DNA of 64,000 bases from Oscillatoriophycideae cyanobacterium NC_groundwater_1537_Pr4_S-0.65um_50_18. Lineage in GTDB: Bacteria; Cyanobacteriota; Cyanobacteriia; Elainellales; Elainellaceae. The position numbers and the translations under genes were made by a program. The notes below the pieces were generated by a model. That model worked only from the letters and a program-made list of their open reading frames with translations, was not told the DNA's origin and did no database searches. Location: positions 124,001 to 188,000 of the forward strand of contig JACQYI010000078.1 in assembly GCA_016208305.1 (NCBI GenBank). Direction: 5' to 3'. Numbering within the stretch: the first letter of the stretch is position 1; the number at the start of each line of letters is the position of its first letter. Positions 33,832 to 44,200 of the stretch are shown here, piece by piece.

Positions 33832-34341
33832 ATGACCCAACCTTACTCGATTTCTGAACTCAACCAGATGAGCCAGGATACCTTTACGGCTGCTCTGGGG
33901 GCAGTCTTTGAAGATACGCCTGCGATCGCGCATCACGCCTGGAACGATCGTCCTTTTGAGGATGTCTCCGATCTGCATCAAAAAATGGTGCAGATCGTCC
34001 AGCACATGAGCCTAGCGGAGCAGCTGGCATTAATCAAAGCGCACCCGGATCTCGGCAGCAAAGCCCAGATGGCGGCGGCCTCTGTGCAAGAGCAAGCCGG
34101 AGCCGGGTTAGATCAGCTAACGCCTGAGGAGTACGATCGCATCCAGGCACTAAATCAGTCCTATAAAGAGAAGTTTGGCTTTCCGTTCATCACAACCGTC
34201 AGAACCCAGACCAAGGCCAGCATTTTTGCCGCCTTCGATCGCCGCTTGCAAAACACGATAGAAGCAGAAACCCAGCAGGCTTTGGCAGAAATTGCCCAGA
34301 TTGCTCGGCTCCGACTGCTGGATCTGTTGGACAATGGTTAG
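33832..34341 (+). CDS. uraD: OHCU decarboxylase
   Basis: 169 residues. IKAHPDLG contains the catalytic His of 2-oxo-4-hydroxy-4-carboxy-5-ureidoimidazoline decarboxylase. FGFPFI with the downstream RTQTKASIFAAFDRRLQN are the other family motifs. It gives (S)-allantoin from the unstable OHCU. Stand-alone form, not fused to HIU hydrolase. 42 bases downstream of hpxO, hence co-transcribed. The next gene, thiD, follows after 29 bases and may belong to the same transcript. Confidence 0.93.
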   Translation: MTQPYSISELNQMSQDTFTAALGAVFEDTPAIAHHAWNDRPFEDVSDLHQKMVQIVQHMSLAEQLALIKAHPDLGSKAQMAAASVQEQAGAGLDQLTPEEYDRIQALNQSYKEKFGFPFITTVRTQTKASIFAAFDRRLQNTIEAETQQALAEIAQIARLRLLDLLDNG

Positions 34342-34370
34342 GTGTCAGTCTTGCTACCCGATCGCTAACC

Positions 34371-35225
34371 ATGCCAAACCCTATTTTTTCTCCTCCGGTT
34401 GCCATGACGATCGCTGGTTCTGACAGCGGTGGCGGTGCTGGAATTCAGGCAGATCTGCGCACTTTTTCGTTTCATCAAGTGCATGGCACCTGTGCAATTA
34501 CCTGTGTCACAGCACAAAATACGCTAGGCGTGATGCGAGTCGATGCGCTGCCGCCCGAAGCGGTGACTGCGCAAATATCGGCCGTGGCAGAAGACATCGG
34601 CATTCAGGCGGCAAAAACAGGGATGCTGCTGAACCAGGCCATCATTGCGGCTGTGGCAGCACAGGTCGAAGCGATCGCCCTTTCTCATCTCGTGGTTGAT
34701 CCGGTAATGGTGTCTCGAACCGGGGCGCAGCTGATTGACGATGCCGCTATTGCCACCCTGCGCGATCGCTTGATTCCTTTGGCTGCCGTCCTCACCCCCA
34801 ATCGCCACGAAGCCCAAATTCTCAGCGGCATGGAAATTAACACGCAGCAGGAAATGCAGGCGGCCGCTCAAAAAATTCTGATGTTGGGTTCTAAAGCGGT
34901 GCTGGTCAAAGGCGGGGGGATGGCGGCAGACCTGCGCGGAGTCGATATCTGGTTTGATGGCGATCGCATGGAGGTTTTGCACACCGAAACCATCGACACT
35001 CAAGATACCCACGGCACAGGCTGCACTCTGTCGGCAGCGATCGCCGCAAATTTGGCGATCGGGCAAGAGCCATTCGAGGCGACTAAAAATGCGAAGGACT
35101 ATGTGACGATGGCGCTGCGCTATGCTCTCCGGATTGGCAAAGGACAAGGCCCAGTGGGGCACTTTTTCCCGCTGCTGCCAAAGGATAGCCCCCCTGGAGT
35201 GGATACAGCCCTATCGGATAATTAA
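34371..35225 (+). CDS. thiD: Hydroxymethylpyrimidine (phosphate) kinase
   Basis: A 284-residue ribokinase-like enzyme. TIAGSDSGGGAGIQADL is the substrate/glycine-rich start, AAKTGML and VVDPVMVSRTG are typical ThiD motifs, LTPNRHEA is another, and DTHGTGCTLSAAIAA holds the catalytic Asp/anion hole. It makes HMP-pyrophosphate for thiamine synthesis. It follows uraD closely, an unusual partner, and no TPP riboswitch is visible. Standard length. Confidence 0.95.
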   Translation: MPNPIFSPPVAMTIAGSDSGGGAGIQADLRTFSFHQVHGTCAITCVTAQNTLGVMRVDALPPEAVTAQISAVAEDIGIQAAKTGMLLNQAIIAAVAAQVEAIALSHLVVDPVMVSRTGAQLIDDAAIATLRDRLIPLAAVLTPNRHEAQILSGMEINTQQEMQAAAQKILMLGSKAVLVKGGGMAADLRGVDIWFDGDRMEVLHTETIDTQDTHGTGCTLSAAIAANLAIGQEPFEATKNAKDYVTMALRYALRIGKGQGPVGHFFPLLPKDSPPGVDTALSDN

Positions 35226-35255
35226 AATACAGACCAGCTTGAATCGGTGGATTAC

Positions 35256-35765
35256 ATGGCAAAAAAATCTAAAGGATTCAGCGAGCTGCTTTACCAGCAG
35301 CAGCAGGCGAAAACCCAAGAAGAATCGATGAACAAGCTAGCCCAAAGGGTGCAGAAAGGCTGGAAGGGGAAGATTGCAGGCGTCGAGAAAAACCCCAAAG
35401 GCGAAGCCAAAATGTCTGAGGTTCTGCAAGCCTTTGTTGAGCCTCATCTAGAATTTGCCCATAATTTAGAGCAGCGGCGAAAAATGTTTTCGATCGCACT
35501 TCTGGCTTGGAATCTGGCGCTTCTGCCTGAAGAGGAGCAGCAGAAGCAAATGCAGGAAATCATCGATCAGATGTGTCTAGGTAAAGATCGTCAGGCTCAA
35601 CAAGATATACGAGAAGTGTTAGAAGAATTAACCAACCGAAAACGCAGATCTTTTGCAGACTACCGCCGCTACATTATCGATTTTGAGCTGCAAGAAACCG
35701 CTCAAGACTTTCACCTTTCGGTCATTTCCTCGCAGACGCCCAAAGCCCAACAGCAAGAATCTTGA
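35256..35765 (+). CDS. Charged helical protein, function unknown
   Basis: 169 residues from ATG 35256 (MAKKSKGFSELLYQQQQAK); an ATG at 35247 gives three more residues. The first 60 are very Lys/Gln-rich. The rest is predicted helical, with FVEPHLEFAHNLEQRRKMFS and a terminal FADYRRYIIDFELQET. There are no membrane segments or catalytic motifs and I do not recognise the family. It follows thiD by 30 bases, so it may share its transcript. A strong palindrome follows and probably ends the transcript. Confidence 0.7.
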   Translation: MAKKSKGFSELLYQQQQAKTQEESMNKLAQRVQKGWKGKIAGVEKNPKGEAKMSEVLQAFVEPHLEFAHNLEQRRKMFSIALLAWNLALLPEEEQQKQMQEIIDQMCLGKDRQAQQDIREVLEELTNRKRRSFADYRRYIIDFELQETAQDFHLSVISSQTPKAQQQES

Positions 35766-35793
35766 TAGGAAGCTGACACCCAAAGCGGTATTC

Positions 35794-35832
35794 AAAATTT
35801 TGGTGCGGCGCGAAGCGCCGCACCAAAATTTT
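35794..35832. repeat. Perfect 18-bp palindrome with loop GAA
   Basis: AAAATTTTGGTGCGGCGC at 35794-35811 and its reverse complement at 35815-35832 around GAA. Same architecture as the hairpins at 2310 and 9435. It lies between convergent genes and could terminate both. Confidence 0.9.
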
Positions 35833-35869
35833 ATCAGGGGCTTTCCCTAACGGAGTTTAGAGCGCCGGA

Positions 35870-37996
35870 CTAAACCTTCTGGACGACCTTATAAGGGCTA
35901 GTGAGCTTACTCAACTGCTGCACCAGCATACTCAGGAACAAGCCCACATCCGTCACCACGCCGATCGACTCGACAGAACCGCGATCGCTCAGTTTAGTAA
36001 CCACGGCCGGGTTGATATCCACACAGACCATCTTCACGCCTGCCGGAGTCATGTTGCCTACACCGATCGAGTGCAGCATAGACGACAGCATCAAGATCAG
36101 GTCGGCTCCTTCGATCAGCCGCGCATAGTCTTCTTGCGCCTCAATCAGGTTCATCTTGGTATCGGGCAGAGGGCCATCATCGCGGATGGAGCCAGCCAGC
36201 GAGAAAGGCACATGGTGCTTGACACACTCATAGAAAATGCCGCTGGTTAATTCCCCTTGCTCAACCGCCTCGGCAATGCTGCCATAGCGGCGAATCGTGT
36301 TGATGGCTTTGAGGTGGTGCCGATGTCCGCCGCGTACCGAAACGCCACGCTTCATGTCCATGCCTAGCGAAGTGCCCATCATTGATTGCTCAATGTCGTG
36401 AACGGCGATCGCATTGCCACCCAAGAGCGCTTGCACATAGCCCTCCCGGATCAGGTGAGACAAATGCTCTACGCCACCCGTATGGATGACCACCGGGCCA
36501 CCCACGACCACGACTTTACCCCCCTGATCACGAATGCGGCGCAGATCCCAGGCAATTTGCTCCACTACCAGCTCTACTCGGCGTTCGCTCGAAACGCCAG
36601 AACCCATAAAGCTGAATTCTTTTTCGGAGCGGGTATCCCGCGCTTCCGCCTTGCGTACAGTGCGAATGCCCTCGACCCCAACAATGACGCGATCGCCCTT
36701 TTTCAGATCACGCAGCAGCTTGCACTCGGCAATGAAGTCAGCAGAAGCACCCGCAGGCATCGGAGAAACGACGATCGCCCCATCCATTCGCTGGTTTTGT
36801 ACCCGCACCCACTGGCAGTTAACCCGAACTTCGGTGGGGTAAATGGTGGAGACATAGAAGTCATCGGGCGCGACGCCATCCTGCAAAACCACTTCTAGGG
36901 GGTTATCGCAAACCTCATCAGGGGTGGCGACTGCCCCCATGTCGATGAGCTGCGCCATGATATTTTCCATCACGTCATGAGAGGGAGCCGTGACGCGAAT
37001 ATCAGCTGATGAGGTGCTTTGGCGACGTTCGCCTAAGTTAAAGTTCAAGACTTGGAAGGTGCCCCCTCCTTCAACAATTAGATCAAGCGCGCGATTGATC
37101 AGCCCAGAATCTAGCAAATGACCTGCTAGCTGGATCGTGCGGGTTTCGATCGTGGCCACTGCCTGATGTAGGGGTTCCAAGGGTTCAGTCGTTCTTAGGG
37201 TCAGGCACTTAGCCGCACCGCCAGCCTTAAGAAACTCCGTTAAGGGGGTTTCGATGATCTGGAATCCCGCCTCAGATAGGCGGGCTTTGAGGTTGTCGCT
37301 GGCTTTGTTCATCACAATCAGGCGATCGATATTGACTGCATTGCAGGCAAAGTTAACGGCGTCGGCTTCGTCAACGGCAATCCGTTTGGCTTCGGGAACG
37401 CGCATTTCAATCATCCGGTTTGAGTAAGCATCAAACGCGGGAGGGTAATAGAGTAAATAGCCGTCTGTTAACGGGCAAAAGCAGGTGTCTAAATGATAGA
37501 AGCGCTCATCCATCAGCCGAAGCGATAACACCTCAATATCTAGCCATTTTGCCAGGTAGGGGTGGGAGTCTAGCTCCGATCGAAAGCCATAGCCCGCCCA
37601 GAGCCAACGCCCTTCGCGATCGAGCAACGCATCTCCAGCCCCTTCAAACGGCAAATCTTTGGGTAGCACATGCACCGTGAACCCTTGATCTTCAAACCAT
37701 TTTTGGAAAAACGGCTCTTCACCCTGCCGCTCTTTATGGAAAAAGCGGCTCAGCACTACCGTATTCTCCAAAACCAGTCCAGCATTGGCCGTAAACACCA
37801 TGTCGGGTACGCCTTTCTCGGGCTGCACCAAATCAACCGTGGTGTTCTCCTTCAGGATATGAAACAGTCCTGTCCATTGTTCAACGGCGCGATCGCGAGA
37901 GGATTTGTGGACATTTCCCTCCATCCAGGGATTAATTACATAGTCCACATCGTAGTGGTCGGGCGCGCACATGAGAAAACGAATTGAAGCACTCAT
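35870..37996 (-). CDS. argZ: Arginine dihydrolase / ornithine-handling bifunctional enzyme (ArgZ/AgrE)
   Basis: A 708-residue protein collinear with cyanobacterial ArgZ/AgrE. The N-terminal guanidine-modifying domain (1-~285) hydrolyses arginine to ornithine, CO2 and two ammonia. With the start at 37996, the key residues Asn71, Glu118, Asp122, His168 and Cys264 fall at the same numbers I recall for the characterised Synechocystis enzyme. This also confirms the start over the longer frame to 38047. The C-terminal ~400 residues are the LOR/SDH-like domain with a nucleotide-binding fold, reported in AgrE as ornithine cyclodeaminase (proline forming). It serves nitrogen storage mobilisation from cyanophycin or arginine. 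Confidence 0.95.
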   Translation of the reverse strand: MSASIRFLMCAPDHYDVDYVINPWMEGNVHKSSRDRAVEQWTGLFHILKENTTVDLVQPEKGVPDMVFTANAGLVLENTVVLSRFFHKERQGEEPFFQKWFEDQGFTVHVLPKDLPFEGAGDALLDREGRWLWAGYGFRSELDSHPYLAKWLDIEVLSLRLMDERFYHLDTCFCPLTDGYLLYYPPAFDAYSNRMIEMRVPEAKRIAVDEADAVNFACNAVNIDRLIVMNKASDNLKARLSEAGFQIIETPLTEFLKAGGAAKCLTLRTTEPLEPLHQAVATIETRTIQLAGHLLDSGLINRALDLIVEGGGTFQVLNFNLGERRQSTSSADIRVTAPSHDVMENIMAQLIDMGAVATPDEVCDNPLEVVLQDGVAPDDFYVSTIYPTEVRVNCQWVRVQNQRMDGAIVVSPMPAGASADFIAECKLLRDLKKGDRVIVGVEGIRTVRKAEARDTRSEKEFSFMGSGVSSERRVELVVEQIAWDLRRIRDQGGKVVVVGGPVVIHTGGVEHLSHLIREGYVQALLGGNAIAVHDIEQSMMGTSLGMDMKRGVSVRGGHRHHLKAINTIRRYGSIAEAVEQGELTSGIFYECVKHHVPFSLAGSIRDDGPLPDTKMNLIEAQEDYARLIEGADLILMLSSMLHSIGVGNMTPAGVKMVCVDINPAVVTKLSDRGSVESIGVVTDVGLFLSMLVQQLSKLTSPYKVVQKV

Positions 37997-39300
37997 AAGA
38001 AACCTAATTGTGTCAGTGTGAGATAGATGCTGCGAATTTGCAGACAAAGTTTTAGAAGAAAACCAAGGCTCCAGACTGCCGTTTAGACTGTCGAGTTATC
38101 GGCTTCACTTCGAGCAGTTGATTAAATAGCTCATGCAAACGACAGATAAACCGTGTCAAGCCAAATCTCTATCTTAAGACACCTTACATGGGCTTCTGGA
38201 TGTCTGTAACAGAGCTGTAGGGTTTGTCAGCATCCAGTGACATTAGCAAAAGCAAGTTTTCCCACAATAAGTTCTCACAATAAGTTTCCCCACTAATAGA
38301 AGCCGGGAGCTTTTCCTACCCTAGAGCGTAGGTTTCAGTAGCTCTGCTACATACTGAGTCTCCAGAAGCTGAGCATTCAGCCTGTATTACAAGCTTCCAG
38401 TCTGGCTTAAATTTGGGGTTTCCTTGCACTTCAAAGGGCACCTGTTCGGTTTTGGGTGGGTTGATGACTGGGCTGCTCAGATTTGAACTCGAAGCGCGGC
38501 ACAAGATCGCTCTGCTCTGGAAGATCTGCGCCAATTAATCTCTCAGCCCATCTCTCAATCAATCTTTAGATTTGCGTTTATCCTGTCCAGAAACACCTGA
38601 ATCCTTACCTCAAAGTAAGCCTTATCACTCTATTAAGATGCCCAACCTAAACTTTTCTGATCTGAGTATCTTGTTGTTTAATATTGCTTATCAAATTCGC
38701 CTAATCAGCAACACTTTTCTAACCTCTTTGGGATTGGCTTTGAGTAGGTGAGCCGAGCGGATTTTAAACAAATGCGACCTGGCTACATCACCTTGCTAGA
38801 TAATCTTATTCAGTAGCTTTACTAAACTAAAGGCGCTGAGTTAAGAAGTATATTCAGCCTCTTTAGAGCAGCATCTCAAATGCCTTAAGCATCGCTAATC
38901 AATTCACCTGCGATAGATTTTGGCAGTGCCGCACTCCGCGCGGCACTGCCAAAAAAACTACTGGGTTTCATTGAATCCATGCTCCTAATCATAAAGATAG
39001 AGTAAGGAAATATCAAACTGATATGGGTATTTCATAGACACATTAAAATTCTATGGAAAGGGTTGAATTAGAGAAATCAGGCATCTTGTCCATGCGGCAT
39101 CTTGCTCATGAAACCCTGTACTTGACTCAAGTGAAATCATCTTCTGAAAAGCACAGATTAGATTTTGAGTAGATTGTAAAACTCAAGCTGGCAAGACTCA
39201 GCCCTAGAGAATTGCATAAGTGCTTTAGACTTGCAATAATCTCAATAATCTCTTGAGCAAGCGCTAGGGGCGATCGCAGATCATAGGGCACCTAAAATCC
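37997..39300. other. 1.3-kb gene-free region between divergent argZ and the phosphorelay operon
   Basis: No credible gene; a 72-codon minus-strand frame at 38316-38534 has no support. It should contain the promoters of argZ (minus) and of the response regulator operon (plus). AGTTTTCCCACAAT/AGTTCTCACAAT/AGTTTCCCC near 38255-38295 is a loose triplication. The hairpin at 38918-38954 is listed separately. Confidence 0.5.
38918..38954. repeat. 15-bp hairpin repeat
   Basis: TTTTGGCAGTGCCGC at 38918-38932 pairs perfectly with 38940-38954 around ACTCCGC, followed by a further run of A. Same family as 2310 and 35794. Confidence 0.88.
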
Positions 39301-41247
39301 ATGAAAATTTTGCTAGTAGAAGATGATCAGCCCACGGCTACCCTATTGTCAGAGGCTCTCACCGCTCAGCATTACACAGTCGATCTTGCTACAGATGGAA
39401 AAATAGCGCTAGATCTGGCAACGGCCTGGGATTTTGACCTGATTCTGCTAGATGTTCAAATTCCCAGACTAGATGGGCTTGGCCTATGTCGCCAGCTTCG
39501 GGCGAAAGGGTATCAAAAACCCATTTTGCTTCTGACAGCAAAAAACTCTACCGCTGATGTGATTCAGGGTTTTGATGCAGGCGCAGATGACTATGTGACA
39601 AAGCCTTGTGAAATCACTGAATTACTCGCTCGGATTCGGGCTTTGCTGCGACGGGGAGAAACGACTCTGGCACCTGCTGTGTTGAGCTGGGGTGAGCTAT
39701 GTCTCAACCCCGTTTCAGCAGAAGTGACCTACCGATCGCAAGCCTTATCCCTCACGCCCAAAGAATACAATCTGCTGGAATTATTTCTACGTAATCCGCA
39801 GCGCATTTTCGATCGCAGTGCCATTATCGATCGCATCTGGTCAATTGACGACCTCCCTTCTGAAGGGGCAGTGACCAATCTGATCAAAAACCTGAGGCAA
39901 AAGTTGAAAGCCGTAGGCATGGTGGCAGATATGCTAGAAACCGTTTATGGGTTGGGCTATCGTCTTAAAACACCCCTGCCCCCAGCAGAACCCGTGACAG
40001 CGCCGCCAGCGGCAGGGCAGCCCAGTCAAGAGGCGGCCAGTCAAGAGTCGGCCAGTCAAGAGGCGGCTAGTGGAAAAATAGCTAACGGAGAGCGTGAAAA
40101 GCAGCAGCAAGGCTTGGCATCGGTCAACAAAGTGCTGGATCGGTTTAGAGAAGCCTTCATCGATCGGATTGCCTCATTAGAGCGAGCCGAACAGGCATTA
40201 CGCCTGAGCGACCTCAGCCCAGCGCTACGCCTGAGCGCTTATGAAGATGCTCATAAACTGGCGGGTGGGCTAGGCATGTTTGGCTATGAAGCAGGGTCGC
40301 GGCTGGCAAGAGCGATCGAACATTTGCTGATAGGCGATCGCCCTTTGACGTCATCCGATGCCGCTCAGCTGTCTCAACAGGTGAAAGACTTACAGCGAGA
40401 ACTCGCCCGCCCGCCCCAATCTTTGACAACCCTAGCCCAAGAGCTACTGTCACCCGTTCCACCTCGCAGGGTGACGGTAGTGAGTTACGATGGGGCGCTG
40501 GTAGAGCGGCTGAAGGCAGAAGCGAATGCTTGGGGATGTCAAATTGAGGTTGTGCCCTATCTAACTGTGCAATATTTGATAGCCCGACAAAAGCTAGCTC
40601 ACGCCCAACCCGACATCGTGCTGCTTGACTTGGATACTGAGTCAGAATCGGCATTGCTAGAAGAGTTGATCCAGCAGTTTCCCACTCTTCCGGTGCTGGC
40701 ATTTATTGCGCCTGAGAGCCTGCCCCATCTGTCTTCTCGGTTAGGAAGACAGTACTTTTTGCCAAAGCCTATCTTGGCCACTCAGGTGTTTGAGTCTATT
40801 ACGCAACTTGCCGCTCCGGGGGGCAAGGCTGTGGCTCAAGAGGCCGCCAGGGTGATGATTGTCGATGACGATCCGGTTATTCTAGAAGCATTGAGCGCGC
40901 TATTGCAGCCTCAAGGCTTTCAGGTGAGCGTTCTAGAAAATCCTCAGCAGTTTTGGGAAGTGCTGACGGCGATCGCCCCTGATTTGCTCTTGCTCGATCT
41001 AGAAATGCCTGCTTTTAGCGGCATTGACCTGTGCCAAGAAGTCCGCCAAAACCCAAATTGGAAAAACTTGCCTATTCTGGTAGTAACGGCTCACACCGAT
41101 ATTCCCTCTCTGCGGCAAGTGTTTGCAGCCGGGGCGAATGACTTTATTAGCAAGCCGATTGTTAAATCGGAACTGATTACGCGGGTGCTCAACCAGCTCG
41201 ATCGCATCCATTTTTCCCGGTCGCCCTTAGCTTCCGCATGCGTATGA
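39301..41247 (+). CDS. RcaC-like multidomain response regulator (REC-wHTH-HPt-pseudoREC-REC)
   Basis: 648 residues. Residues 1-115: receiver with acidic pocket E7/D8/D9, phospho-Asp51 and Lys in TKPC. Residues 125-225: OmpR/PhoB winged helix (LTPKEYNLLELFLRNP, GLGYRL). Residues ~270-370: HPt domain with His318 in DAHKLAGGLGMFG. Residues ~395-515: receiver-like domain lacking the first acidic pair. Residues ~520-640: receiver with VDDD, Asp566 and Lys in ISKPI. A Gln/Glu/Ala/Ser linker before the HPt is encoded by a threefold repeat. This order and length match RcaC, the DNA-binding regulator of chromatic acclimation. It is the first gene of an operon, overlapping the sensor kinase by 10 bases. 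Confidence 0.88.
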   Translation: MKILLVEDDQPTATLLSEALTAQHYTVDLATDGKIALDLATAWDFDLILLDVQIPRLDGLGLCRQLRAKGYQKPILLLTAKNSTADVIQGFDAGADDYVTKPCEITELLARIRALLRRGETTLAPAVLSWGELCLNPVSAEVTYRSQALSLTPKEYNLLELFLRNPQRIFDRSAIIDRIWSIDDLPSEGAVTNLIKNLRQKLKAVGMVADMLETVYGLGYRLKTPLPPAEPVTAPPAAGQPSQEAASQESASQEAASGKIANGEREKQQQGLASVNKVLDRFREAFIDRIASLERAEQALRLSDLSPALRLSAYEDAHKLAGGLGMFGYEAGSRLARAIEHLLIGDRPLTSSDAAQLSQQVKDLQRELARPPQSLTTLAQELLSPVPPRRVTVVSYDGALVERLKAEANAWGCQIEVVPYLTVQYLIARQKLAHAQPDIVLLDLDTESESALLEELIQQFPTLPVLAFIAPESLPHLSSRLGRQYFLPKPILATQVFESITQLAAPGGKAVAQEAARVMIVDDDPVILEALSALLQPQGFQVSVLENPQQFWEVLTAIAPDLLLLDLEMPAFSGIDLCQEVRQNPNWKNLPILVVTAHTDIPSLRQVFAAGANDFISKPIVKSELITRVLNQLDRIHFSRSPLASACV

Positions 41248-44200
41248 ATTTGCCCGTGTCTCGGCTTGCTGTCGCCCGTTCCTCCAATCGTCCGACCCTG
41301 CCGCTACGCCTTGTTTTAATGGGTCTGTTTGTTTTGCTAACGGTGGGAACGGTGGGATTTGTCCAGACGCTGTTCTTTTGGAATGGGCAGCAAGCTGCGC
41401 AAGACCTTGCCAATCGTTTCATGGAGGATGTCAGCGGTCGCGTTGAGCTTTACCTCGACACCTATTTGCAAACGCCTAAACTGGTTAATCGGCTGAATGC
41501 AGATGCCGTAGCTTTGGGTGAGCTAGATCTGCAAGATCTTCCAGCCGTAGAGCAGCATCTATTGACGCAATTGAAGCAGTTTGAATCTCTGAGCAGCATT
41601 CAGGTGGGTAATCGCCAGAATGATTTCAGATTCGTGACCCGCGAGAATGGGTTGCGGCTGCTCCAGACCGATGCGGCTCATCCTACTGAGATCAAAGAGT
41701 ACGTCCTCAGCGGGGGCAAACGTGAGCTGCTCAGCACGTCGCGCATCACCCCGGTACGCAACCAACGCTGGTATCAGACGGCTCTGTTTTTAGAGAGGCC
41801 AACCTGGGAAGGCATTTCTCAAACCTCAACGGGCGATGTTTCCCTCACGGCAACTCAGCCCGTTTTTGATCCGCAGGGACAGGTCAGGGGCGTGTTCTCT
41901 TCGGCTATTTTTTTGAATGCTATCAACCAGTTCCTCAGCCAGCTGCCCTTGGCAAAATTTGGCCAAGTTTACATTGTGGAACCTAGCGGCTGGACGGTTG
42001 CCACCTCTGAGCCAAGATGGGCTGAAAGCAATGCTCATTTTCAGCGGTTTAATCTCGTCGATAGTCCCGATCCGGTGATTCAGGGGGCAGGGCGATCGCT
42101 GATTCAAAAATTTGGCGACTTCTCTCTCATAGACAGCCCTCAGCAGATGGCTTTTTTGCAGCAGGGCAATCGGCACTTTTTGCAGGTGATGCCGTTTCGA
42201 GACAGTGACGGACTCAATTGGCTGATTGTGGTCACGGTTCCAGAAGCAGCGTTTCTAGGAAAAATTAATCTTGATAGCCATACGATCCTGTTGCTCTGTG
42301 GAGGCGGATTACTGGGGTCGATCGCGCTAGGGCTGTTGATGGCTCGATGCATCAGCCGCCCGATTCAGCAGCTTAGCCGCTTTAGCCATGCCTTAGCCCA
42401 GGGCAATTGGCATCAAACCTTTCAAGCAAGTAGCCACCTGGTAGAAGTTCAAACTTTGGCAACAGCGTTTAACCAAACCGCCCAACGGCTGCAAGAGCTG
42501 TTTGAGCGGGCGACGACAGCTTTAGAGGAATCGGAAGAAAAATTTGCCAAAATGCTGCGCAGCACGCTTGCCCCGATCGCCATTGCCACGCCAGAGGGAC
42601 GGTATCTAGAGGTCAATGATGCTTTTGTAGAGCTGTTAGGCTACTCTCGGTCAGAGGTAATTGGGCATAAAGCCTCAGAAGTGGGACTCTGGGCTGATCT
42701 AGAGGAACGAAACCACTATGTGCAAGCGATCGCGACCCTCGGACGCATCAGCAATTGGGAATGCAGGTTTCGCAAAAAGTCGGGGGCAGTGGTAACGGCT
42801 CTGTTCTCGGCTGAAAGCATCAACATTGGCGGGCAGCAGTGTTTTATTGGCATTGCCAATGAGATTACCGATCGCAAGCGCATGGAGGACGATTTGCGTC
42901 AGAGCGAGGCGATGCTGCGAGAGGCACAGCGCGTAGCCCATATTGGCAGTTGGGAGTACAATCCGCAGACGCAAACTGTGACGGCCTCAGAAGAATTGTT
43001 TTGCATTTGTGGGCTTGCGCCTCGACCCTTTTTCAATCTGGATCAAGCTGCGGAAATGATCCATCCAGACGATCGGTGCAGCCATTATCAGTTCGTCAGA
43101 GATGCAATCGCGGAGGGAAAAACCTATAAGGACGACATGCGCATTCTGCGGCCTGATGGCACCGTCCGCTATGTGGAACTGCGCGGAGAGCCTATTTTTG
43201 ATGCGCAGGGAAATCTGCTGCGGATTGTGGGAACCACGTTGGATATTACCGATCGCAAACAGATTGAAGAGGCGCTGCGGCAAAGCGAACAGCTCTTTCG
43301 GGGGGCATTTGCCACAAGTGCTTTCGGCATTAGCATCCGTTCGATGACGGGACGGTATTTGCAGGTCAACCCGGCACTCTGTCAAATGCTGGGCTATTCA
43401 GAATCTGAGCTGCTTAACCTCACCTATCGCGACATTACTCACCCTGACGATCGGGCGATCGATCCCCACAACACCATTGGCAAGCTGTTGGCGGGCAAGA
43501 TTCCCTGCTACGAGCTAGAGAAGCGATTTTTGCACAAAGAGGGGCATGTGGTTTGGGGCTTGATCAGCATGTCGCTGGTGCGAGACCTGGAGCAGCAGCC
43601 GCTCTATTTTGTGACTCAGGTGCAAAATATTAGCGATCGCAAGCAAGCTGAAGCCGCCCTGCGTCAGAGCAACATTCGCTTACAAAATCTGGCTTCTGCG
43701 GCTCCGGTCAATGTGTATTCAATGGTGCAGCATCCCGATGGCTCGATAGAGTTTGAGTACCTTAATCGGGTGGTAGAAGAGTTTCATGAAGTCAGCCTGG
43801 AGCAGTTTTTGGCAGATCCGGCTCAGATCATCATGGGGCAGATGCATCCAGAGTATCGAGCCGGATATCTAGAGGCCGTTGCCCATAGTGCAGAGACGCT
43901 AGAACGCTTTAACTATGAATGGCAAGTCATCACGCCTTCGGGCAAAATTAAGTGGCTGCAAGCCTATTCTCAACCGGAGCGGCGAGAGAATGGTGATATT
44001 TGCTGGCATGGGGTTGTGCTGGATGTGAGCGATCGCAAGCAGTCTCAGGAAGCCCTGCGCCAGAGCGAAGCTCGGTTTCAAAAGCTGGCGGCAACTTCAC
44101 CGGGCGAGATTTTCATTAAGACTTCCCATGCCGACGGCTCTATCAGCTTTGACTATATCAGTCCGGTCTGTCGAGAAATCCATGAATTGGAGCCAGAGGT

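Noticed and set aside
34342-34370. TPP riboswitch before thiD
   Set aside because: The gap to uraD is only 29 bases and contains none of the TPP-aptamer cores.
38316-38534. 72-codon minus-strand frame in the gap before the phosphorelay operon
   Set aside because: No ribosome-binding site, no family pattern and low-complexity composition.
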